The notes beneath the pieces were generated by a model. The model made no database searches. It was not told where the DNA came from and worked only from the letters and a program-made list of their open reading frames with translations. Positions 1 through 6,832 of a stretch of 8,983 bases of DNA are shown piece after piece (position 1 is the stretch's first letter; every line of letters starts with the position of its first letter). Origin of the DNA: Dehalococcoidia bacterium (lineage in GTDB: Bacteria; Chloroflexota; Dehalococcoidia; Dehalococcoidales; Fen-1064); contig PMBW01000358.1 of assembly GCA_003153075.1 (NCBI GenBank), forward strand, positions 524 to 9,506, read 5' to 3'. A program made the translations under genes and the position numbers.

Positions 1-132
1 CTATATATTGAAGAACTTGGGCTACCGAATTGGATTCGAACCATTATGATACTTGTCAACACTTTTATTAGCGCTGTCTTCCCACCGGTTCAGACCGTGT
101 TAGAATATGGTACCCAAGCCGGTCAGGAGTAA
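1..132 (+). CDS. C-terminal end of an unidentified protein (partial, runs off left edge)
   Basis: Frame 1 is open from the first base to a TAA at 130-132, giving the last 43 residues of a protein. The segment is hydrophobic in the middle (WIRTIMILVNTFISAVFPPV, about residues 11-30), which could be a membrane helix or the packed C-terminal helix of a soluble protein. I do not recognise the family. The stop codon overlaps the ribosome site of dinB (AGGAG at 125-129) and lies 7 bases before the dinB start, so the two genes are probably one transcription unit with translational coupling. Being only a tail, it could also be chance open sequence; the tight coupling to dinB is the main support. Confidence 0.5.
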   Translation, partial: LYIEELGLPNWIRTIMILVNTFISAVFPPVQTVLEYGTQAGQE

Positions 133-139
133 TTAACTA

Positions 140-1315
140 ATGGCGCAACGGACTGTCATGCATGTCGACCTTGATGCCTACTTTGTTGCTGTGGAGCAGG
201 TCGATAATCCAGCACTAAAAGGCAAGCCGGTAGTTGTGGGTGGTAAACCTGGTAGCAGAGGAGTTGTCGCCACCGCCTCTTATGAAGCCCGGGCTTTCGG
301 TTTACATTCCGGCATGCCAACGGCTACTGCCGTCAGGCTTTGCCCCCAGGCAATCTTCATCCAGGGCAATTATCAGCGCTACATTGAAGTTTCGAAAAAG
401 TTCATGGCAATACTGGCTGATTTCTCTCCCTTCCTGGAACCGGGTGGATTAGATGAAGCCTACATGGATGTTACCGGTTTCGAGTCATTACATGGTTCTA
501 TCCGCCAGATGGCACTGGAAATCAAACAACGGGTAAAAAATGAACTGGCAATAGTCGCCTCTATCGGCATTGCCAGCTGCAAGGTAGTAGCCAAGGTTGC
601 CTCCGATGAGTCCAAGCCGGACGGATTAGTTGAAGTTCCGCCTGGTGGGGAAGCCGCCTTTCTGTCGCCTCTTGCTATCCGTAAATTACCTGGGGTAGGC
701 AAGAAGACGGAACAGGTTTTAACCGGCCTTGGTATTAGGACCATTGGCCAACTAGCCCGAATGCCGCAACCTGCCTTAAAAGGCCGTTTTGGTGTGTTTG
801 GCGATGTATTACACCGGCATGCTAATGGCTTTGATAATAGTCCGGTGACACCACCGGCAGAAGCTAAGTCAATCAGCCGGGAAACGACGTTTGAAAAGGA
901 TACGGGCGACTTTATATTTCTGTCTGCTATATTGCGTAACCTGGCGGAAAGGGTCGGGGCCGATCTACGTAAACAGGGTAAACAGGCGAAATGTGTTTCA
1001 ATAAAAATCCGGTATACCGATTTTACAACTATCACCCGCCAGCGCACAACGCCGCAAATGACCGATCTTGATCAGACTTTTTTTCAAATTGGCAATGACC
1101 TGTTGCAGCAGGCTATCACAGCCGAAAGGCAAGCGGTCAGGTTAATTGGTATCGGTGTTTCAAATTTGGGCGAGCCGGGCAGGCAATTATCTATGATGGA
1201 TGAAACCGAGCGGAGACTGGAGAAATTGAACCGCGCGGTTGACCGCATCCGCGACAAATATGGTTTCACTGCCATTCAGACTGGCACCACATTACAGCTC
1301 AGGCATCGTCCGTAA
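140..1315 (+). CDS. dinB: DNA polymerase IV, Y-family translesion polymerase
   Basis: Y-family polymerases copy damaged DNA templates in the cytoplasm, working with the sliding clamp. The 391-residue product is full length for DinB. Visible landmarks are the palm motif HVDLDAYF with metal-binding D10 and the likely steric-gate F15, the second catalytic pair D105/E106 in GLDEAYMDVT, the SIGIASCK...AK.AS..KPDG motif at about 141-162, a helix-hairpin-helix in the thumb (LPGVGKKTEQVL, about 183-194), the little-finger domain from about 245, and a clamp-binding-like QLSMM at 349-353. ATG 140 follows AGGAG at 125-129 with 10 bases between. The upstream reading frame ends inside this ribosome site, so expression is probably coupled. 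I see no convincing LexA box in the 139 bases upstream, but the promoter may lie left of the window. It may be element cargo or chromosomal. Confidence 0.95.
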   Translation: MAQRTVMHVDLDAYFVAVEQVDNPALKGKPVVVGGKPGSRGVVATASYEARAFGLHSGMPTATAVRLCPQAIFIQGNYQRYIEVSKKFMAILADFSPFLEPGGLDEAYMDVTGFESLHGSIRQMALEIKQRVKNELAIVASIGIASCKVVAKVASDESKPDGLVEVPPGGEAAFLSPLAIRKLPGVGKKTEQVLTGLGIRTIGQLARMPQPALKGRFGVFGDVLHRHANGFDNSPVTPPAEAKSISRETTFEKDTGDFIFLSAILRNLAERVGADLRKQGKQAKCVSIKIRYTDFTTITRQRTTPQMTDLDQTFFQIGNDLLQQAITAERQAVRLIGIGVSNLGEPGRQLSMMDETERRLEKLNRAVDRIRDKYGFTAIQTGTTLQLRHRP

Positions 1316-1482
1316 GACGGTGAAATAAACTCAAATGTCAGTTGATTTACACCAAGTATTACGGTGCTTTGTGTGTGCTGATTATCATCCAGAATTATGC
1401 TAGAAGTAATCAGGTTACAGAAAGCAGACCGGCAATGTTACACATAAATGTTCAGGCAGCTAGCACCGTTTTAAAAAACAGT

Positions 1483-2307
1483 TTATGCTCCCTTTCCTGT
1501 TCTCATTATCGTATTTATCCGTTTGATAGCAGCATTTATGGTATCTTCGCCGTACTCTTCACCCTCATGGTCTATTTCCCATTTATCGGCAATCTCCTTT
1601 ATCTTTAAACCTTGAGTTCTCCATTTCCACCAAATCAAATCGCGAATCTCTATCTTCTCTTCATCTCTTTTTACGGGCTCAACATGAATGCCATTATTTT
1701 GCAGTTCAATCGTTATTTCCTGCCATAAATCTAGCCACTCTTTTTTGGTAGTTGACCCGTCTATACCGGCGATTAGAACACAAACATATGGTCCGTCTTG
1801 GCTATTCATAGAGATAATGATCGGTTGTAGTTTAGCAGATACTCCAAACCCACTGCTCTCTTCAACCAAAATACGTTGCTTCACTTCATTGACCATATCT
1901 TCGGGCAAATCGAATTCACGAATTAAATCCATGGCATCACGATCAAGAGGAACTTCTGGATGAAAACCTGCCATACAAGGTTTATTAGAATAACTGTGTT
2001 TTTCTAATATATCAGCAATGTCTTCCGGGAAATACCAATAATATTGCGGTAAATCTTTAAATGGAACGCTGCTGAGTGATTTTTTAATGTGATCGGCATA
2101 CCATCTCGTCACTGCTTTTTGTGAAATAAAGTTTTCCTTTTTGGGGAATCCCTTTTTCGCCGGTGATAAAAGTGTATATTCTTCCGATGGAAATCCCTCT
2201 GGCGGTATGCCCAGTTCTGATCTGATTGTTTTCACACGTTTTTTGAACTCTGGACTAAGCCCCACAAATGTAGCGTTTTTTCTTTTTTTGTACGACGGAG
2301 TGTTCAT
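1483..2307 (-). CDS. Unidentified 274-residue protein with C-terminal helix-turn-helix-like segment
   Basis: I do not recognise the family. ATG at 2305-2307 was chosen because AGGAGG lies just upstream on the minus strand (+ strand 2311-2317). The longer open frame back to 2478 would read through the divergent promoter region and into the neighbouring gene. The product starts basic (MNTPSYKKRK), has an aromatic stretch DLPQYYWYFPEDIADIL at about 86-101, a hydrophobic beta-like segment (QPIIISM and YVCVLIAGIDG, about 161-184), and a C-terminal region at about 221-268 (IRDLIWWKWRTQGLKIKEIA followed by DTINAAIKRI) that reads like a DNA-binding helix-turn-helix with sigma-region-4 flavour. No signal peptide is seen. 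It is the only leftward gene of the element and diverges from an AbrB-type gene across a spacer with a perfect inverted repeat, which suggests a regulatory role. That role is inference only. Confidence 0.75.
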   Translation of the reverse strand: MNTPSYKKRKNATFVGLSPEFKKRVKTIRSELGIPPEGFPSEEYTLLSPAKKGFPKKENFISQKAVTRWYADHIKKSLSSVPFKDLPQYYWYFPEDIADILEKHSYSNKPCMAGFHPEVPLDRDAMDLIREFDLPEDMVNEVKQRILVEESSGFGVSAKLQPIIISMNSQDGPYVCVLIAGIDGSTTKKEWLDLWQEITIELQNNGIHVEPVKRDEEKIEIRDLIWWKWRTQGLKIKEIADKWEIDHEGEEYGEDTINAAIKRINTIMRTGKGA

Positions 2308-2320
2308 ATTACCTCCTGCC

Positions 2321-2344
2321 GAAAAATGAAAACTTTCATTTTTC
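2321..2344. promoter_or_regulatory. Perfect 11-bp inverted repeat in the divergent spacer, candidate operator
   Basis: GAAAAATGAAA at 2321-2331 and its exact reverse complement TTTCATTTTTC at 2334-2344 are separated by AC. The repeat sits 4 bases from the ribosome site of the leftward gene (2311-2317) and about 47 bases upstream of the ribosome site of the rightward AbrB-type gene. AT-rich promoter-like sequence (TATAAT on the minus strand near 2380) lies to its right. Position and symmetry fit a repressor operator, or an mRNA hairpin in the leader of the leftward gene. Which protein would bind it is unknown; the two divergent gene products are the obvious candidates. Confidence 0.55.
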
Positions 2345-2402
2345 ATGTACGGACTAATAATTCGCGTATATATTTGAATTATAACAAATCGGAGGTGTGA
2401 AA

Positions 2403-2576
2403 TTGCCCAATCTGGAAGAACGGAAAATATTAGCACTCGGAAATAGTCTGGCAATAACTTTACCAAAACCATGGACACGGTTTTGGGGTATCAAAAGTGG
2501 TGATGTGGTGCAGGTAACCACAAACGGCACCCTGCGAGTACATCCACAACGTAGAGATACGGGAGGTATTAAATAA
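2403..2576 (+). CDS. Small AbrB/MazE-type (swapped-hairpin) DNA-binding protein, TTG start
   Basis: This is a 57-residue protein. After a short lead, it has the typical swapped-hairpin AbrB layout: a first strand with GNSLAITLPKPW (about 13-24), then a WGIKSGDVVQV strand-turn-strand (about 28-38) and a final strand TLRVHP (about 43-48). Such domains dimerise and bind promoter DNA as transition-state regulators, phage or plasmid regulators, or antitoxins. GGAGG at 2391-2395 lies 7 bases before TTG 2403, which decides the start; the in-frame GTG at 2397 is too close to the ribosome site. No toxin gene of MazF type is seen next to it, so a regulator is more likely than an antitoxin. It diverges from the leftward 274-residue gene. 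Confidence 0.8.
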   Translation: MPNLEERKILALGNSLAITLPKPWTRFWGIKSGDVVQVTTNGTLRVHPQRRDTGGIK

Positions 2577-2615
2577 ATATTCCAAAATAACCGAGGGGTT
2601 GAGAGAGACGTATCA

Positions 2616-2732
2616 GTGGTCGCCAGAAAAATGCCAAGACCGTTGACTGAATCGCTCAATATTGTAATGCACATGGTGGCAGGTAAAGGTACGCTGGCAC
2701 ATCAAGCTGCGTGCCGAAAATTAAACCAATAA
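2616..2732 (+). CDS. Possible 38-residue small protein between the AbrB-type and primase genes
   Basis: A GTG at 2616 opens a frame of 38 codons ending TAA at 2730-2732, with a weak purine-rich site GAGAGA at 2601-2606. An internal ATG at 2631 could be the real start, giving 33 residues. The sequence (ending KGTLAHQAACRKLNQ) is amphipathic and resembles a minimal helical DNA-binding or orphan phage peptide, but no family can be named. It fills most of the gap between the stop of the AbrB-type gene and the ribosome site of the primase gene and has the same orientation, which is the best support. It could equally be untranslated leader. Confidence 0.35.
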   Translation: MVARKMPRPLTESLNIVMHMVAGKGTLAHQAACRKLNQ

Positions 2733-2767
2733 TTAATAGCTGAAGCGAAGCAAGCAGAGGAGAATAC

Positions 2768-5260
2768 ATGAGCGAGCGAATCCATAGTCTAGACGATTTT
2801 CTTTTGTTACTTAAGGACGTTAAACAGAGTAAAGATGGCCAGTATGAAGCGTTGTGTCCGGGGCATAACGATAAGAATCGCAGCTTAAGCGTTAAACAGG
2901 CCGACGACAAACTGTTGGTCCAGTGCTTTGCTGGGTGTAATACGGCTAATATTCTGAAGGCTCTTAATTTAGAATTTAAAGATTTATTCCTTAATAGCGA
3001 CAAAAGCAAGTCAAATGAAAGCACGCATCGCATAATCGAAGTCATTTACCACTATGACGGTTTTGATGTAGTGAGAACCAAGCCTAAGGGATTTTACCAG
3101 CGTAGGCCGGACGGCAAAGGTGGATTCATCAATGATACGAAGGGAGTCACGCTCAGTCTTTATCACCAGGACGAATTATCGCAGGCAATAGCTACCAGTA
3201 AACCTATCTTCGTCGCCGAGGGTGAAAAGGATGTCGAAAATTTACGGAAAGCAGGTTTTGTGGCTACCTGTAATGCTATGGGTGCAGGGAAGTGGCGCGA
3301 TAGCTATAGCGAAGCCTTGATTGGTGCTGACGTGGTGATTATCCCGGACAATGACGAACCTGGACACGACCATGCCAGTCAGGTAGCCCGGTCATGCTAC
3401 GGAAAGGCAAATAAAATCCGCGTGCTAGAATTGCCGACAAATGTTAAAGACATCAGTGATTGGCTGATAGGACACACGGCACAGGAACTAATCCAGTTAG
3501 CCCGCCAGTGCCCGGAGTATCAGCCGCCGATTGAAGAACCATGTTTTGAGCTTGATAATACCAGATATTGTCAGCGGTCTGATCCTCCGGGAATATATAG
3601 CATAACCGAAGGTGGCAGGGATGGTGATATACATATTTCAAAGACGCTAACGTCATTTTCCATCGAACCGATAGCACGGATCACGGTTGAAGGCGAGGGC
3701 GAGCGTATGCAGGCAATATTAAAAACTAAGGAAGCTCAACATAAATGCTCATTCACGCGCCAGGCATGGAACTCTAAAAAACAGTTCTCAGCTGAGTTAC
3801 CATCAGTTGACCTACAGTATTTCGGTACCGATAAAGATCTTCAGGCGATACTGGCATTGCTTGACAGTTACAAATTACCGGAAGTTAGTGGCACAAAAGT
3901 GTTAGGTAGGCATGGGGATCTTTGGGTACTGCCGGAAGCGGTGTTCTCAACGGAAGGACAGGTAAATAATCCAAATATTGTTTACATCCCCAGTGATTTG
4001 GACCTTGAAAGTAAGGTGCATTATCCCACGATAGAGGATGAGATTACACTAATACGACGGGTAATCCTTCTTCTTCTGCAACTCAATGAACCAAAAGTCA
4101 TCTTCGCTGTATTGGGATGGTTTTTCAGCACGCCCTTTGTTACTGAAATCCGGCGCCGGTTACGCCATTTTCCTCTTCTAACCGTCTGGGGCACACATGG
4201 TGCCGGGAAGTCTTCGTTGTTAAGTCTTTTGTGGCTTTTATTTGGAGTTGAATCTGAATTAATTTCATCGACGGAGACGCATTTTAGCTTCCTTCGTATA
4301 TTGAGCGCCACGAATACTATCCCTATTATTATCGACGAATTTAAGCCGTTTAACATGAAAGATGATCAAACCAAATTACTCGTCCGTTTTATGAAAATAA
4401 TTTTTGACGGAGCTGTTGAACACAGAGGGAGGCAGAATCTTAGTTTGGTCCCCTATCGCCTTCAAACCCCTACAGTGATTGCCGGAGAAGTGAGCCCCAC
4501 TACGTCGGAAACGGCTCTAGTTGACCGTATTATCCAGGTAAATTTGAATCCCGACGCCCGCATTGCAAACCCAACATACAAAAAGGCCTTCGACGAACTG
4601 TCCGCTTTGGAACTGCGGGCGTTCGCTCTGCCATACATTCGGTGGTGCCTGGGAGCTAATTTGGACGACCTTTTTACTGAAGCCAGAGCACTGCTGCCGC
4701 CAACAACATTAAATCTACCTTCCCGGGTTCAGGACAACATTCTGGTTATGGTCACCGGATTGGTGGCACTAAAGCGTTTTGCGGCGCAGTATGGGGTCGA
4801 ACTTGACCAGAAAACATTTATGGAAGGAATTCAAAATTCAATAGAGGGTTTAATCAGTGAATTATTTGAGAGAGGCCAGCATGACGAAATCGGCTTAACC
4901 ATATTTTTAGAGAACTTGGCCACGCTGGCGCAGACGCAGCGGATAAAGCATGGTATGCATTATACCACCAATGATGAGAACACCAGACTCTACATCCATC
5001 TTGCGGATTGCCTGGCTGAGTTTCGGAAGTTCGCTAGGGAAACGAACTCCCAGAGTGAAATTTTAGATGATCGGGCTTACAGAACACAGGCACGGGAGGT
5101 ATTCAATCGGAAGGGCTATGTATTAGCGACGAATTGTAGTCGATGGTTTAGTTTCTCAAAAACTGACGGCGGTAGTCGCACCGGCAAAACCAGGCGCTGT
5201 ATCGAAATTGATATGGAAAAGCTGACTTTCGATACTTCGGGATTTGAAAAAATGGAATAG
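2768..5260 (+). CDS. Primase-helicase fusion replication protein (CHC2 zinc finger, TOPRIM, P-loop ATPase)
   Basis: This 830-residue protein probably initiates replication of the element by making primers and unwinding DNA. The N-terminus has a CHC2-type zinc site of DnaG-like primases (C30, H33, C53, C57 in CPGHND and CFAGC). A TOPRIM domain follows at about 145-235, with E151 in FVAEGEKD and the D-x-D pair D194/D196 in IIPDNDEPGHD, then KDISDWL. After a linker of about 200 residues there is an ATPase with Walker A GTHGAGKSS (475-483), Walker B IIIDEF (520-525), and a downstream IAGEVSPTTSETALVDRIIQ (about 571-590) that could hold a sensor and arginine finger. ATG 2768 follows AGAGGAGA. Such fusions are typical of plasmids, phages and satellite islands. 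A candidate iteron origin lies immediately downstream. The exact ATPase family (DUF927-like or SF3-like) is not settled by eye. Confidence 0.9.
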   Translation: MSERIHSLDDFLLLLKDVKQSKDGQYEALCPGHNDKNRSLSVKQADDKLLVQCFAGCNTANILKALNLEFKDLFLNSDKSKSNESTHRIIEVIYHYDGFDVVRTKPKGFYQRRPDGKGGFINDTKGVTLSLYHQDELSQAIATSKPIFVAEGEKDVENLRKAGFVATCNAMGAGKWRDSYSEALIGADVVIIPDNDEPGHDHASQVARSCYGKANKIRVLELPTNVKDISDWLIGHTAQELIQLARQCPEYQPPIEEPCFELDNTRYCQRSDPPGIYSITEGGRDGDIHISKTLTSFSIEPIARITVEGEGERMQAILKTKEAQHKCSFTRQAWNSKKQFSAELPSVDLQYFGTDKDLQAILALLDSYKLPEVSGTKVLGRHGDLWVLPEAVFSTEGQVNNPNIVYIPSDLDLESKVHYPTIEDEITLIRRVILLLLQLNEPKVIFAVLGWFFSTPFVTEIRRRLRHFPLLTVWGTHGAGKSSLLSLLWLLFGVESELISSTETHFSFLRILSATNTIPIIIDEFKPFNMKDDQTKLLVRFMKIIFDGAVEHRGRQNLSLVPYRLQTPTVIAGEVSPTTSETALVDRIIQVNLNPDARIANPTYKKAFDELSALELRAFALPYIRWCLGANLDDLFTEARALLPPTTLNLPSRVQDNILVMVTGLVALKRFAAQYGVELDQKTFMEGIQNSIEGLISELFERGQHDEIGLTIFLENLATLAQTQRIKHGMHYTTNDENTRLYIHLADCLAEFRKFARETNSQSEILDDRAYRTQAREVFNRKGYVLATNCSRWFSFSKTDGGSRTGKTRRCIEIDMEKLTFDTSGFEKME

Positions 5261-5270
5261 GAATAAGCAT

Positions 5271-5515
5271 CTTACTGTTCTTACATAGTCTTACGGATTA
5301 CTGGTAAGGCGTTTTAGATATGGATTTAGGAGAAGCTATATCTACCTTACTATTCTTACTATTTTCAAAGTATAGGTATTTAAGAAGAAAAGGGAAAAGA
5401 AAAAATTACATCAAAGAATCTCTCTAGCTTATCCTGATAAAAACAGTAAGGTCAGTAAGTTGAAGCTAACTTACGTTCAAATGAGAAAGTAAGGAACAGT
5501 AATGGAAGATGTAAT
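5271..5515. other. Candidate replication origin: iteron clusters flanking an AT-rich tract
   Basis: This gene-free stretch follows the primase-helicase stop. CTTAC occurs at 5271, 5280, 5290, 5346 and 5355, with ATTAC at 5297 and inverted GTAAG at 5304. On the far side inverted copies dominate: GTAAG at 5446, 5455 and 5489, GTAAT at 5499 and 5511, plus one forward CTTAC at 5470. Pairs are spaced 9-10 bases apart, about one helical turn. The double unit CTTACTGTTCTTAC (5271-5284) recurs as CTTACTATTCTTAC (5346-5359), 13 of 14 identical. Its complement recurs at 5446-5459 with 12 of 14 matches. Between them lies an AT-rich, purine-rich tract (5360-5445). Repeats on either side of an AT-rich element just after a rep gene is the layout known for SaPI origins. 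The function is inferred. Confidence 0.6.
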
Positions 5516-5536
5516 GGCAAGTTAACTTCGGAAGCA

Positions 5537-5554
5537 ATAATTACAAATAATTAT
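5537..5554. repeat. 7-bp inverted repeat ATAATTA/TAATTAT, 4-base spacer
   Basis: ATAATTA at 5537-5543 and TAATTAT at 5548-5554 are exact complements around CAAA. It lies between the candidate origin and the next gene, about 65 bases before the ATG at 5618. It could be an operator for the downstream genes, an extra unwinding element of the origin, or chance in AT-rich sequence. The rest of the gap up to 5617 holds an imperfect short hairpin (around 5563-5582) and a TTATAA at 5594-5599 that could serve as a -10 box. Confidence 0.3.
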
Positions 5555-5617
5555 GCACCTCGCCATTGGGTGTGACCCATGAAATAAGATATTTTATAAC
5601 GATCCTGGAAAAAGTGA

Positions 5618-5920
5618 ATGAAGTTGTTATCTATGAATAGTGATTCAAAAAACAATATTAATAGTTCTTCAGGAAAAGGGGCTGAAGACGTTCATTTGGG
5701 AATTTCTGGTGACGCGGCTGACCCGGGAACAGACAAAAGCCATGTTACACATGACGGCAACAGCGCCTCGATCAGAAACCCATCCACGAAACCTATATCG
5801 ACGGACGTAAATGTGGTCGTAAATATCCACCGGGGCCCAGCTACTCCGGCCCAAAAGCAAAGCTGGAATCGCTTCTGGCAGAAAATGATAATGGAGGTGA
5901 AGAAAGAAGCTAAGGAATAA
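5618..5920 (+). CDS. Hypothetical 100-residue small element protein
   Basis: No function can be assigned. The first two thirds are polar and rich in N, S, D and G, probably disordered. The conserved-looking part is the tail from about residue 64: VNVVVNIHRGPATPAQKQSW followed by NRFWQKMIMEVKKEAKE. This has an extended strand, a TPAQ turn and a basic amphipathic helix with W and F. Tails of this kind are familiar from small proteins in phage and plasmid gene clusters, which I note from memory without a search. The start is uncertain: ATG 5618 has only a weak purine-rich stretch before it (GGAAAAAG), and ATG 5633 five codons later is an alternative. It follows the candidate origin and precedes the HExxH gene in the same direction, with 71 bases between. 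Confidence 0.65.
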   Translation: MKLLSMNSDSKNNINSSSGKGAEDVHLGISGDAADPGTDKSHVTHDGNSASIRNPSTKPISTDVNVVVNIHRGPATPAQKQSWNRFWQKMIMEVKKEAKE

Positions 5921-5935
5921 CAAGCAATCTGGACA

Positions 5936-5949
5936 AGTATTCTAATACT
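5936..5949. promoter_or_regulatory. 6-bp inverted repeat upstream of the HExxH gene, possible operator
   Basis: AGTATT (5936-5941) and AATACT (5944-5949) are exact complements around CT, 42 bases upstream of the ATG at 5992. A CATAAT at 5963-5968 could act as a -10 box, with only a poor -35 match (TTCTAA at 5940-5945) that would overlap the repeat. This may be a separate promoter with an operator for the HExxH gene. The evidence is weak. Confidence 0.25.
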
Positions 5950-5991
5950 AATTGATGTTGCGCATAATAAACGTGTAAATAAGGAGTATAT

Positions 5992-6429
5992 ATGGAAGAT
6001 ATCCCCTATTATGGCGAAAACGAGGCAATAACTTCAGCAATTGATTTTGTCATTCAGAATGTGCCTGAACCCGTGAGAGTTTTTGCATTGGAGCGCTGTA
6101 TTTTCACCTCACTGGATAAGGGGTGTGGCGGCTGCTGCTTCACAGTGCCACTTGACCCTGGGTTGGTCGTTCATCCGGCGTTCTGGTTAATACAAATATC
6201 AGAAGACTTCTATTGTAAGTCCAGCTTCCGATACAGAAAATGCAGCCAAAATTCTCTGCGGTATATCGTGGCTCATGAACTTGCCCATGCCTATTTGGCC
6301 CTGACAAGCGTAAAACTTCAGGATGAAGCTGCTGCTATCCAGTTGGCGGAACAGTGGGGTTTCAGAGCAGCTACGGGAAAACAGCCGTATGCATATTATT
6401 TACGGCTACGCGCAGATGCAGGATGCTAA
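5992..6429 (+). CDS. HExxH zinc-metallopeptidase-like protein, 145 residues
   Basis: The core motif is YIVAHELAHAYLAL (about 91-104), with zinc ligands H95 and H99 and catalytic E96. Twelve residues later comes DEAAAIQLAEQWGF (111-124), where D111 or E112 would supply the third ligand. This spacing matches the short gluzincin pattern of ImmA/IrrE-type and related phage proteases, which in known cases cleave repressors during induction. A cysteine cluster precedes it (C36, C45, C48, C49 and later C75, C84), which could bind a second metal and is unusual for that family. No signal peptide is seen, so it is probably cytoplasmic. ATG 5992 follows AAGGAG with good spacing. It might act on one of the element's regulators. 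The protease fold is fairly secure; the substrate and role are guesswork. Confidence 0.75.
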   Translation: MEDIPYYGENEAITSAIDFVIQNVPEPVRVFALERCIFTSLDKGCGGCCFTVPLDPGLVVHPAFWLIQISEDFYCKSSFRYRKCSQNSLRYIVAHELAHAYLALTSVKLQDEAAAIQLAEQWGFRAATGKQPYAYYLRLRADAGC

Positions 6430-6476
6430 ATATGTTGAATGACCACCTGAGTAGTAAATAGTGTTCTGCAACATAA

Positions 6477-6503
6477 TTAGCGGAGCACGCTAAGTATTTG
6501 TTT
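6477..6503 (+). terminator. Weak candidate terminator after the HExxH gene
   Basis: TTAGCG (6477-6482) and CGCTAA (6488-6493) form a 6-bp stem with a 5-base loop, followed by the T-rich but interrupted run GTATTTGTTT. It lies 48 bases after the stop of the HExxH gene and before the next gene. The short stem and broken T-tract make it marginal. Confidence 0.25.
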
Positions 6504-6535
6504 GAGTAAACGTTATTTAATTGAAGGAGATTCAA

Positions 6536-6832
6536 ATGAAAAATAGTAAAATCACTTTAACAGAAAACATTGAGTCACGAATCCAAAAAGTCCCCAATAG
6601 CCTGAAATACTGGCAGCAAGATGTTCCGTTCATCGAGGCGATGGAATATATTCTTTCTGAGGGAATGTCTGTTTGGACTATAAATAATATCGGCGGAGAC
6701 TTTGATAGCTGGATTAAACAATGGACGGCTCATACCATTGAAAATGTGATTCCGGAAGTCAAGGATGGTGTTGAGTACTGGCCAAGGAATAACCCTCCAA
6801 AGTTTCCATCTAGGCTCAGAAAGTGGTGGTAA
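6536..6832 (+). CDS. Hypothetical 98-residue protein
   Basis: I do not recognise it. ATG 6536 was chosen because AAGGAG (6524-6529) lies 6 bases upstream; the in-frame TTG at 6521 would place the ribosome site inside the gene. The protein is small, soluble and rich in tryptophan (seven W), with a helical N-terminal half (SLKYWQQDVPFIEAMEYILS, about 23-42) and a C-terminus ending in WPRNNPPKFPSRLRKWW that is basic and aromatic. It follows the HExxH gene after a 106-base gap that contains a small hairpin, so it may have its own promoter. It could be an accessory or host-interaction protein of the element, but nothing in the sequence fixes this. Confidence 0.65.
   Translation: MKNSKITLTENIESRIQKVPNSLKYWQQDVPFIEAMEYILSEGMSVWTINNIGGDFDSWIKQWTAHTIENVIPEVKDGVEYWPRNNPPKFPSRLRKWW

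Noticed and set aside
29..45. tRNA T-arm-like sequence on the minus strand (GGTTCGAATCC)
   Set aside because: The T stem has a mismatch, no acceptor, D or anticodon arms can be formed around it, and the region is open as the end of a plus-strand coding frame.
1..139. SOS/LexA box upstream of dinB
   Set aside because: No GAAC-N4-GTTC or other recognisable LexA palindrome is present.
460..1275. Minus-strand open frames inside dinB (460-1047 and 1084-1275)
   Set aside because: They lie antisense to an intact, motif-complete polymerase gene and show no family features.
1306..1321. Small hairpin at the dinB stop (CCGT AAG ACGG) as terminator
   Set aside because: The stem is only 4 bp and no T-run follows.
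1342..1608. Plus-strand frame after dinB
   Set aside because: It has no ribosome site, overlaps the end of the convergent 274-residue gene, and has a composition unlike a real protein.
2308..2478. N-terminal extension of the leftward 274-residue gene to 2478
   Set aside because: It would run across the divergent promoter spacer and into the AbrB-type gene, and the ATG at 2307 has a strong AGGAGG site.
5231..5242. GATACTTCGGGA as a left attachment copy (similar to AATACTTCGCGGG at the right junction)
   Set aside because: It lies inside the intact primase-helicase gene and has no radC C-terminal sequence beside it, so the match is coincidental.
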